Origin: JAWXCM01 sp034408745
Lineage (GTDB): Bacteria > Acidobacteriota > Terriglobia > Bryobacterales > Bryobacteraceae
Reading direction: 5' to 3'
Length of the DNA: 6,486 bases
Assembly (NCBI GenBank): GCA_034408745.1
Contig: JAWXCM010000444.1
Span: forward strand, 1 to 6,486
The notes beneath the pieces are model-generated. The model was not told the origin of the DNA, did not search any database, and worked only from the letters and a program-made list of their open reading frames with translations. This document shows, in pieces, positions 1 to 5,705 of the stretch. A program made the position numbers and the translations under genes. Position 1 is the first letter of the stretch. Each line of letters begins with the position of its first letter.

Positions 1-1259
1 GGGCGGAGCGGGGGTTGGTGGACACGGACAAGAACAACTTCGCACCGCGGGTCGGGCTGGCGTGGTCTCTGACACCGCGGACTGTGGTTCGAACTGGTTA
101 CGGTGTGAGCTATGTTCACTGGAACCGTGTCGGCTCCAGTTATCTGACGCTGAACCCGCCGTTCACGGTTTATGGCACGGCGCTGAATATTCCGACGTTG
201 CCGGGCTTCCGCACGACGCAACAGGGCATTCCGGCGGGGTTCGCGGATCCGCAGAATTATGATCCGACGGTCGCGGTGATTCAGTACATGCCGCGCGACA
301 CGAAGACCGCGAGCGTGCAGAGCTGGTTCCTCTCCGTCCAGCGAGAATTGATGAAGAATTTCCTGGTGGATGTCGCATATGTCGGTAATTCGTCGAACAA
401 CCTGGTGCTGATGAACGATTTGAATCAGGCGTTCCCGAATCCTCCGGGCCAGACGCTGCCATCGAATTTCCGGCGGCCAATTCGCAACCGTGCCTCGATT
501 GTCGGGATTATGCCGTGGGGTTTCTCCCGGTATAACGGGCTGCAGGTGAAGCTGGAGCGGCGGTCGGCCGCGGGACTGTATTTCCTGAATTCGTTTACAT
601 GGTCACGCACCATCGACAATGGGTCGCAAAATTTGGACGGCGGACCATCGGAAGGCGGTAATGATGTACCGAGCGTGCAGAATATCTATGATTTGAATGC
701 CGACCGGGGTCTGTCAGCTTATGACCGCAAGTTCGTGAATGTGACGTCGATTGTGTATGAATTACCCTTGTTGAAGCGGAACCGGTTTCTGGGCGGCTGG
801 CAACTCACGGCCATCGGCAATGTGCGCAGCGGGATTCCCATTACGCTGACGCATACACCGGGGCTGGCGAACGAGGTATCGCCCCTGATTTCGGTGGTTG
901 GCCGCAATCAGTCGCGGGCGAACGTGTCGGGCAATCCGCTGTTGCCGGAGGGGCAACGTGGGCCGGATGCGTATCTGGACCGGACGAAAGTGTCGGCACC
1001 GACGGCCCAGCAGCCATTCGGCAATTCAGGTCGAAACACCCTGCTGGGCCCGGCATTCTGGCAGGTGGATTTGGGCGTTCACAAAACGTTCGGCATTACC
1101 GAACGCTTGCGGCTACAGTTTCGCGCTGAGAGCTTTAACGCGCTGAATCGCACGAATTTCGGTGTGCCGGACGGGAATATTTCCAATCCCACATTCGGAA
1201 CGTTTCGGCGCACGTTTGACCCGCGCCAGTTTCAATCCGCCCTGAAGTTTCTTTTTTGA
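1..1259 (+). CDS. TonB-dependent receptor, Oar-like, C-terminal part (5' end outside window)
   Basis: This reading frame is already open at the left edge (first whole codon at position 3), so the TTG near position 15 is internal and the true start lies upstream. About 418 residues are visible. They look like the C-terminal beta-barrel of the large acidobacterial outer-membrane receptors of the Oar / carboxypeptidase-regulatory-like type, which usually exceed 1000 residues. Visible family signatures include KNNFAPRVGLAW near the start, repeated alternating aromatic/polar strands (for example WFLSVQRELMKNFLVDVAYVG), a SFTWSRTIDN segment, the near-terminal FNALNRTNFG motif, and a final KFLF whose terminal Phe is the usual beta-barrel assembly signal. 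The N-terminal Ig-like/CarboxypepD_reg domain, TonB box and plug would lie outside the window. The likely role is TonB-energised uptake across the outer membrane; the substrate cannot be read from this part. The gene ends in TGA at 1257-1259 and converges on the cyclophilin gene. Confidence 0.9.
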   Translation, partial: AERGLVDTDKNNFAPRVGLAWSLTPRTVVRTGYGVSYVHWNRVGSSYLTLNPPFTVYGTALNIPTLPGFRTTQQGIPAGFADPQNYDPTVAVIQYMPRDTKTASVQSWFLSVQRELMKNFLVDVAYVGNSSNNLVLMNDLNQAFPNPPGQTLPSNFRRPIRNRASIVGIMPWGFSRYNGLQVKLERRSAAGLYFLNSFTWSRTIDNGSQNLDGGPSEGGNDVPSVQNIYDLNADRGLSAYDRKFVNVTSIVYELPLLKRNRFLGGWQLTAIGNVRSGIPITLTHTPGLANEVSPLISVVGRNQSRANVSGNPLLPEGQRGPDAYLDRTKVSAPTAQQPFGNSGRNTLLGPAFWQVDLGVHKTFGITERLRLQFRAESFNALNRTNFGVPDGNISNPTFGTFRRTFDPRQFQSALKFLF

Positions 1260-1267
1260 ATATTCCT

Positions 1268-1294
1268 GGGGCCTGGGTACGGTACCCCGGCCCC
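1268..1294. terminator. Strong hairpin between convergent genes, probable bidirectional terminator
   Basis: Bases 1268-1280 (GGGGCCTGGGTAC) pair with 1282-1294 (GTACCCCGGCCCC), leaving one T/C mismatch at 1274/1288. Allowing for a minimal three-base loop, this gives a very GC-rich stem of about 12 positions. It lies 8 bp after the receptor stop codon and 13 bp beyond the end of the cyclophilin gene, so it is placed to end transcription from both sides. No T-tract follows the stem on either strand. It is therefore not a textbook intrinsic terminator and could instead be a transcript-stabilising 3' hairpin or act with Rho. Confidence 0.55.
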
Positions 1295-1307
1295 GGATGA
1301 GAACTGG

Positions 1308-1793
1308 TTACTTCTCTTCCACCTTGACGCTGGTGAGCGTGTCGCCCTGCCGGATCGCGTCGACAACATCCAGGCCCGTCAGAACCCGGCCGAATACTGT
1401 GTGTTTCCCATTGAGCCAGGGCGTTTCCACGTGGGTGATGAAGAACTGGCTGCCATTTGTATTCGGACCCGCGTTCGCCATGGAGAGAACTCCGCGAGCG
1501 TGCTTGTGCGGATTGTTCTTCACTTCGTCTTCAAAACGATAGCCGGGGCCGCCGCTGCCGGTGCCTGTAGGGTCGCCGCCCTGCACCATGAAATCGGCGA
1601 TGACGCGGTGGAACTTCGTGCCGTCATAGAAGCCCTCACGCGCGAGAAACACGAAGTTGTTCACGCTTTTCGGCGCGTCCTGGGCGAAAAGCTCTACTGA
1701 GATCGAGCCACGGGTTGTCTCGAATGTCGCAAGGTAGGCCTTGCCCGTGTCGATGGTCATGGCGGGCGGTGCCGCGTACTGTTTCGATGCCAT
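1308..1793 (-). CDS. Cytoplasmic cyclophilin-type peptidyl-prolyl cis-trans isomerase
   Basis: The 161-residue product is a single-domain cyclophilin that catalyses cis-trans isomerisation of Xaa-Pro peptide bonds and assists protein folding. The whole active site is visible: FHRVI with Arg63, Phe68-Met69 and Gln71 in FMVQGGD, SMANAGPNTNGSQFF with Ala106, Asn107, Gln116 and Phe118, and TPWLNGKHTVFG with Trp126 and His131. These match human cyclophilin A Arg55, Phe60, Met61, Gln63, Ala101, Asn102, Gln111, Phe113, Trp121 and His126. Length is normal for the family. There is no signal peptide or membrane segment, so a cytoplasmic location is inferred. The ATG at 1793 is supported by AAAGGA ending 5 bases upstream; a second Met (residue 12) lies closer to the domain edge but lacks that support. 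The gene lies 56 bp downstream of the SDR-like gene on the same strand with no clear terminator between them, so co-transcription is likely. The family call is firm; whether to name it ppiA or ppiB is left open. Confidence 0.97.
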   Translation of the reverse strand: MASKQYAAPPAMTIDTGKAYLATFETTRGSISVELFAQDAPKSVNNFVFLAREGFYDGTKFHRVIADFMVQGGDPTGTGSGGPGYRFEDEVKNNPHKHARGVLSMANAGPNTNGSQFFITHVETPWLNGKHTVFGRVLTGLDVVDAIRQGDTLTSVKVEEK

Positions 1794-1798
1794 AGTCG

Positions 1799-1804
1799 TC
1801 CTTT
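1799..1804 (-). promoter_or_regulatory. Ribosome binding site of the cyclophilin gene
   Basis: On the - strand AAAGGA (1804 down to 1799) lies 5 bases before the ATG at 1793. It matches the anti-Shine-Dalgarno core and decides the cyclophilin start. Confidence 0.65.
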
Positions 1805-1849
1805 AGTCTCTCACGCTGGCGGCGGACTCGGGTCCTGTTGCGTGGCGCA

Positions 1850-3325
1850 TTACCAGTCCGTGGGTTTGTAGTCCTTCAGGAACTGACCCCAGATGTGGTT
1901 TCCGGTGTTGATGCCGGTGATGATGGGGTCGCAGATTCTGGCCGCACCGTCGACGATGTCGAGGGGCGGGTGGAAACGCTCCTCGACCACTTTCCTGGCG
2001 GCGATCTCGACAGGATCCTCGTCGGTTACCCAGCCTGTGTCGACGCTGTTCATGTGTATGCCGCCGGAGTGGTAATCGGCCGCGGCCGTGCGGGTCATCA
2101 TGTTCAGCGCGGCCTTTGCCATGTTGGTGTGAGGGTGACGGGTGGTCTTCCAGTTTCGATAGAACTGACCCTCCACGGCCGATACGTTCACGATGTGCTT
2201 CTCACGGCCTGGAGTTCGGAGCATGAGCGGCTTGAGGCGAGCGTTGAGGACGAACGGGGCGACCGCGTTGATGAGATGCACCTCAAGAAGTTCGACCGAC
2301 GATACTTCGTCCATCAGCAGACGCCAGGAATTTCGGCCTCGCAAATCGACTTGCTGCAGATCTTTGTCGAGCTGGCCTTCCGGGAAAAAGTGCTTCTGGT
2401 CTCCGAGCAGTTCTTCGGGCAGCAACGCGACCTGCGAGAGCTCCGCCGAGGTCTGGCTGATGAGGCGGAGTTGGGCCGTCGCGGCTGACGCGAGTGCCCG
2501 TTCGCCTTCCATCATGTGCTTATAGAAGTCGGGTGGTCGGCGGACTGTCTGGCAGGCGTTGTTGACGATGAAGTCGAGGCGGGTGCGGGTGCGGAGGAGC
2601 TCGGCGCAGAAGGCTTCGACGCTGGGGGTGTGGCGGAGGTCGAGGCCGTGAATCTCAAGACGGTGGCCCCATTCGGAGAAGTCGGGCTCGGCGGAATAGC
2701 GCTGAGCGGAGTCGCGGGGGAAGCGCGTGGTGACGATGAGTTCGGCCCCGGCGCGCAGGAGTTTGAGGCCGGCCTGGTAGCCGATTTTGACGCGGCCTCC
2801 GGTGAGGAGAGCGACGCGGCCGTTGAGGTCGGCGAGTTCCGTGCGACGGGCGAAGTTGAAGTCGGCGCACGGGGTGCACATCTGGTCGTAGAAGTGGTGG
2901 ATCGCGGTGAACTTCTGCTTGCAGACGTAGCAGTGTCGGGGCTCGTTCGTTTCGGGCTGGGGGGCGGTCTCAGGCGGAGGCGGGAGGTAGTTGGGCGTTG
3001 TGAAGACGGGCCGGCGGCGGAGCGATCGGATGCCGGTCTCGTTGAGGACAGATTCGTCGCTCTGAATTTTCGAGTGCGAGCGGCGCTTCTCCGCGGCTTT
3101 GACGGCGACGCGGCGGGCCGCAGGATCCGGGTTGTGAACCTCGGCGACAGCGCGGTGAAGGCGCTCGCGGTCTTCGGTGGGCATGCCTTCGAGGAGGCTG
3201 CGGTCGCGCGCTACAGCTTCCAGCAGGTCGGCTGCGGAGCGAAGGCGGTCGAGGAGAATGGCGGAGTCCGTCTGGTCCTCGGGTGACCGTCCGCGGTTGG
3301 TATTCATTAGTGCCGTTCTCACCAT
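1850..3325 (-). CDS. Atypical SDR-family oxidoreductase with N-terminal helical region and zinc-ribbon-like module
   Basis: The 491-residue reading (numbered from the ATG at 3325) is roughly twice the length of a classical short-chain dehydrogenase. Residues about 18-85 are charged and helical, and 111-130 form a Pro/Glu-rich linker. Residues 132-153 hold CYVC and CTPC pairs around a His-His, resembling a Cys4 zinc ribbon. A Rossmann SDR domain runs from about 168 to 480. In it are the cofactor loop TGGRVKIG (175-182, with Lys where TGxxxGIG has its third Gly), NNAC (255-258), Asn353 in NAVAPF, Ser382 in VNVSAVEG and Lys404 in NMAKAAL. The usual Tyr of YxxxK is Thr400. About 85 residues are inserted after NNAC (260-345). 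The fold and probable NAD(P) binding are well supported; substrate and activity are unknown. A second in-frame ATG at 3307 (residue 7) is at least as good a start: neither has a clear ribosome site, and a TAAAAT -10-like hexamer overlaps the upstream ATG. The gene is probably transcribed with the cyclophilin downstream and diverges from the metalloprotease. Confidence 0.85.
   Translation of the reverse strand: MVRTALMNTNRGRSPEDQTDSAILLDRLRSAADLLEAVARDRSLLEGMPTEDRERLHRAVAEVHNPDPAARRVAVKAAEKRRSHSKIQSDESVLNETGIRSLRRRPVFTTPNYLPPPPETAPQPETNEPRHCYVCKQKFTAIHHFYDQMCTPCADFNFARRTELADLNGRVALLTGGRVKIGYQAGLKLLRAGAELIVTTRFPRDSAQRYSAEPDFSEWGHRLEIHGLDLRHTPSVEAFCAELLRTRTRLDFIVNNACQTVRRPPDFYKHMMEGERALASAATAQLRLISQTSAELSQVALLPEELLGDQKHFFPEGQLDKDLQQVDLRGRNSWRLLMDEVSSVELLEVHLINAVAPFVLNARLKPLMLRTPGREKHIVNVSAVEGQFYRNWKTTRHPHTNMAKAALNMMTRTAAADYHSGGIHMNSVDTGWVTDEDPVEIAARKVVEERFHPPLDIVDGAARICDPIITGINTGNHIWGQFLKDYKPTDW
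2867..2932 (-). other. Zinc-ribbon-like Cys4 module inside the SDR-like protein
   Basis: These bases encode residues 132-153: a Cys-x2-Cys pair (Cys132, Cys135), a His-His (143-144), then a second Cys-x2-Cys pair (Cys150, Cys153). Two CxxC knuckles separated by 14 residues are typical of small zinc ribbons or treble clefs. Metal binding is inferred from spacing only. The module lies just before the first beta strand of the Rossmann domain, so it may mediate dimer contacts, partner binding or redox sensing. Confidence 0.6.
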
Positions 3326-3377
3326 TTTACGGCAGGGTTGGCACTGCCTGGCTGAAGGCGGATGCCATCATAGTGCC
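3308..3377. promoter_or_regulatory. Divergent promoter/operator region with three symmetric AGTGCC half-sites
   Basis: This 70-bp stretch separates the ATG at 3307 (SDR-like gene, - strand) from the ATG at 3378 (metalloprotease, + strand) and must hold the control elements of both. AGTGCC occurs at 3309-3314 and 3372-3377, and its reverse complement GGCACT at 3340-3345, exactly midway between the two start codons. The copies are 31 and 32 bp apart, close to three helical turns. The right-hand pair is a perfect 7-bp inverted repeat (TGGCACT at 3339-3345, AGTGCCA at 3372-3378). On the - strand TAAAAT (3329-3324) resembles a -10 box but has no convincing -35. On the + strand TTGGCA (3338-3343) resembles a -35 box, but its best partner CATCAT (3366-3371) is too far away. 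Promoter assignment is weak; the repeat arrangement is directly visible. Confidence 0.4.
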
Positions 3378-5699
3378 ATGCGCTTTTCCGCAGTGGCATT
3401 GCTTCTGATTGCTGTCACGGGTGTGTCTTCGGGGCAGAAGATTTCGGAGAGGGTCAAGGATACTGAACCTTTGCCTGGTTTCCTGACGCTGTATCACGAT
3501 CTGAAAGCTGGCAAGGTTTGGCTGGAAGTATCGCGGTGGAATACCGAGATGCTGTATTACGCCTCCCTGCCGGCGGGGCTCGGCTCGAACGATGTTGGGC
3601 TGGATCGAGGGCAGATTGGCAGGCAGGCGATTGTGCGGTTCGAGCGGCATGGAAAGCGCGTGCTGCTGGTGCAGTCGAACACGCGATTTATGGCCAGCAG
3701 TGCGAATCCCGATGAGCGGCGGTCGGTGAAGGAAGCATTCGCCGAGTCCGTGCTGTGGGGATTTGAGAATGTGGAGGAAGAGGGCGACAAGGTGCTGGTG
3801 GACGCCACTGCATTTTTCCTTCGCGACGCGCACGGCGTGATCGACCGGATGCGGACGGCGAACCAGGGGGCTTACAAACTGGAGGAATCGCGGTCGGCCA
3901 TTTATGAGCCTCGGACACGGAGTTTTCCGAAGAATACAGAAGTCGAGGCAATTTTGACGTTTACTTCGGATAATCCGGGTGCATTTGTGCGGTCTGTGGC
4001 TCCGAATGCGGGCGCGGTGACGGTTCGTGAGCACCACTCGTTTGTCGAACTGCCGGGTCCGGGGTACAGGATTCGGGCATTCGATCCGCGGTCGGGGTTT
4101 AATGCGGGTGCGACCTTTGCGGATTATTCGACGGCGATCGGCGAGCCGATCGTAAAGCGATACTCGGAGCGGCACCGGCTGACCAGGGAGAAGCCGATTG
4201 TGTATTACCTGGACCCAGGGACTCCGGAGCCAGTGCGGTCGGCACTGCTGGAGGGGGCTCGGTGGTGGAGCCAGGCGTTTGCCGCGGCCGGTTTTCCGAA
4301 CGGGTTTCGGGTGGAGATGCTGCCGTCGGAAGCAGACGCGCTGGATGTCCGGTACAACGTGATCCAGTGGGTGCACCGGTCGACGCGCGGGTGGTCCTAC
4401 GGCAACTCGGTGACTGATCCGCGAACGGGCGAGATTATCAAGGGCCACGTGACGCTGGGCTCGCTTCGGGTGCGGCAGGATTTCATGATTGCCGAGGGGT
4501 TGTTGTCGCCGTATGAAGAGGGCAAGCCTGTGCCGCCAGAAATGGAGCGGATGGCTTTGGCGCGGCTGCGGCAGTTGTCGGCGCACGAAGTGGGACATAC
4601 GCTCGGGCTGACGCACAATTTTGCTTCGAGCATATCGGAGCGGGCGTCGGTGATGGACTATCCGCATCCGCTGGCGCTGCTGGGTGCAAGCGGAGCGCCG
4701 GATTTGTCGAAGGCGTATGCGACGGGGATCGGGGAGTGGGACAAGCTGGCGATTCGGTGGGGTTATGCCGATGACGACGCGGCTCTGAAGGAGGGCTGGG
4801 CTAAGGGTATGCGGTTCATCTCCGATGACGATGCGCGGCCTGCCGGTGGGGCTCATCCCACTGCGCATTTGTGGGACAACGGTGCGAATGCGGCCGCGGA
4901 ACTGGACCGGGTTATGCAGTTGCGGCGTCGGGCGCTGGAGCGGTTTGGGGAGAAGGCAATTCGGCCAGGGGCGCCGATGTCGTCGCTCGCGGATGTGCTG
5001 GTTCCTGTGTACCTGGCGCATCGGTATCAGGTGGAAGCAGCGTCGAAACTGGTGGCGGGTCTGGAGTACAACTACGCGCTGCGAGGGGATGGCCAGGTGG
5101 TGACGAAGCTGGTTCCGGGCGACGAGCAGCGGCGAGCTTTGCAGTCGCTACTGGCGACGATTCGGCCTGAGGCACTGGTGCTGCCCGAGGCGCTGCTGCG
5201 AGTGGTTCCGCCGTCTGCGTTTGACTACGACCGGACTCGGGAGAGCTTCGGGTCGAGGACGGGGCTCACGTTCGATCCGCTGGCGGCGGCGGAGTCGGCT
5301 GCGCATCTGACGCTGAGCATGGTGCTCCATCCGCAGCGAGCGGCCAGGCTGGTGCAGTATCACGCCCGTGACGCGGCCGCGCCTTCGCTCGAGGAGGTTG
5401 TTGGGGCGGTGCTCAAGGCCACGCTGCTGGCTCCCAGGCAGACGGGGATGGCGGGCGAGGTGCAGCGAACGGTGGAAGGTGTCGCGCTGTATCACCTGAT
5501 GGCGCTGGCGTCGAACGCGGGGGCTCCAACGAGGGTTCGGGCTTTTGTGTGGGACGAACTGGACGGGGTCGCGGCCAAGGTGGGGTCGGGCGATTCGATG
5601 CGGCGGCATGTGACGCAGCTGATCAAGCGGTTTCAGGCCGACCCGAAGGTGATTCCGATTCCGGCTCCGATGGGGGCTCCTCCTGGTCAGCCGATTTAG
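3378..5699 (+). CDS. Secreted zinc-dependent metalloprotease, DUF5117/DUF4953 type (metzincin-like)
   Basis: The 773-residue product begins with a typical signal peptide: MRFS, a hydrophobic stretch AVALLLIAVTGV, then SSGQ with probable cleavage near residue 18-19. It should be exported to the periplasm or outside the cell. Residues about 25-260 match the DUF5118/DUF5117-like N-terminal region of this family. The catalytic part (about 262-470) carries HEVGHTLGLTH, with zinc ligands His403, His407 and His413 and catalytic Glu404, followed by a Met-turn SVMDY with Met426. That is the full metzincin signature. The helical remainder up to about 745 fits the DUF4953 C-terminal region, and the length is normal for the family. 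The start at 3378 is chosen because the signal peptide begins there and longer readings run antisense into the SDR-like gene. No good ribosome site is seen; GAAGG at 3354-3358 is 19 bases away. The protein is probably an endopeptidase of unknown substrate. The gene ends with TAG, 6 bp before a convergent gene. Confidence 0.93.
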   Translation: MRFSAVALLLIAVTGVSSGQKISERVKDTEPLPGFLTLYHDLKAGKVWLEVSRWNTEMLYYASLPAGLGSNDVGLDRGQIGRQAIVRFERHGKRVLLVQSNTRFMASSANPDERRSVKEAFAESVLWGFENVEEEGDKVLVDATAFFLRDAHGVIDRMRTANQGAYKLEESRSAIYEPRTRSFPKNTEVEAILTFTSDNPGAFVRSVAPNAGAVTVREHHSFVELPGPGYRIRAFDPRSGFNAGATFADYSTAIGEPIVKRYSERHRLTREKPIVYYLDPGTPEPVRSALLEGARWWSQAFAAAGFPNGFRVEMLPSEADALDVRYNVIQWVHRSTRGWSYGNSVTDPRTGEIIKGHVTLGSLRVRQDFMIAEGLLSPYEEGKPVPPEMERMALARLRQLSAHEVGHTLGLTHNFASSISERASVMDYPHPLALLGASGAPDLSKAYATGIGEWDKLAIRWGYADDDAALKEGWAKGMRFISDDDARPAGGAHPTAHLWDNGANAAAELDRVMQLRRRALERFGEKAIRPGAPMSSLADVLVPVYLAHRYQVEAASKLVAGLEYNYALRGDGQVVTKLVPGDEQRRALQSLLATIRPEALVLPEALLRVVPPSAFDYDRTRESFGSRTGLTFDPLAAAESAAHLTLSMVLHPQRAARLVQYHARDAAAPSLEEVVGAVLKATLLAPRQTGMAGEVQRTVEGVALYHLMALASNAGAPTRVRAFVWDELDGVAAKVGSGDSMRRHVTQLIKRFQADPKVIPIPAPMGAPPGQPI
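4584..4655 (+). other. Metzincin active site: HExxHxxGxxH and Met-turn of the metalloprotease
   Basis: Codons 403-413 encode HEVGHTLGLTH, giving three His zinc ligands and the general-base Glu. The Met of the SVMDY Met-turn (residue 426) follows 13 residues after the last ligand, a spacing typical of metzincins. No key residue is missing, so the enzyme is predicted to be active. Confidence 0.9.
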
Positions 5700-5705
5700 G
5701 TCGGT

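Noticed and set aside
1824..1835. Small GGAC/GTCC hairpin between the SDR-like and cyclophilin genes
   Set aside because: The stem is only 4 bp and has no T-run, too weak to call a terminator.
1838..2488. Open frame of 216 codons on the + strand opposite the SDR-like gene
   Set aside because: Antisense shadow of the SDR catalytic domain; Val/Gly/Arg/Asp-rich with no family signature.
2516..3286. Open frame of 256 codons on the + strand opposite the SDR-like gene
   Set aside because: The translation is a low-complexity Gly/Ala/Val/Glu-rich string with no recognisable motif, while the opposite strand encodes clear Rossmann and zinc-ribbon-like motifs.
3362..3373. Tiny upstream reading frame ATG-CCA-TCA-TAG preceded by GAAGG
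   Set aside because: A three-codon frame just before the metalloprotease start could be a leader, but its length is within chance and the spacing to GAAGG (3 bases) is too short for a good ribosome site.
3177..3377. 67-codon upstream extension of the metalloprotease
   Set aside because: It is Arg/Ser-rich, lies antisense to the SDR-like gene, and would bury an obvious signal peptide that starts at 3378.
3327..5021. Open frame of 564 codons on the - strand opposite the metalloprotease
   Set aside because: Its translation is an Arg/Pro/His/Gln-rich mixture without domains, typical of the antisense frame of a GC-rich gene. The + strand product has a signal peptide and intact zinc motif.
5148..5609. 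Open frame of 153 codons on the - strand opposite the metalloprotease C-terminus
   Set aside because: Arg/Pro/His-rich shadow translation without motifs, in the antisense of a well-supported gene.
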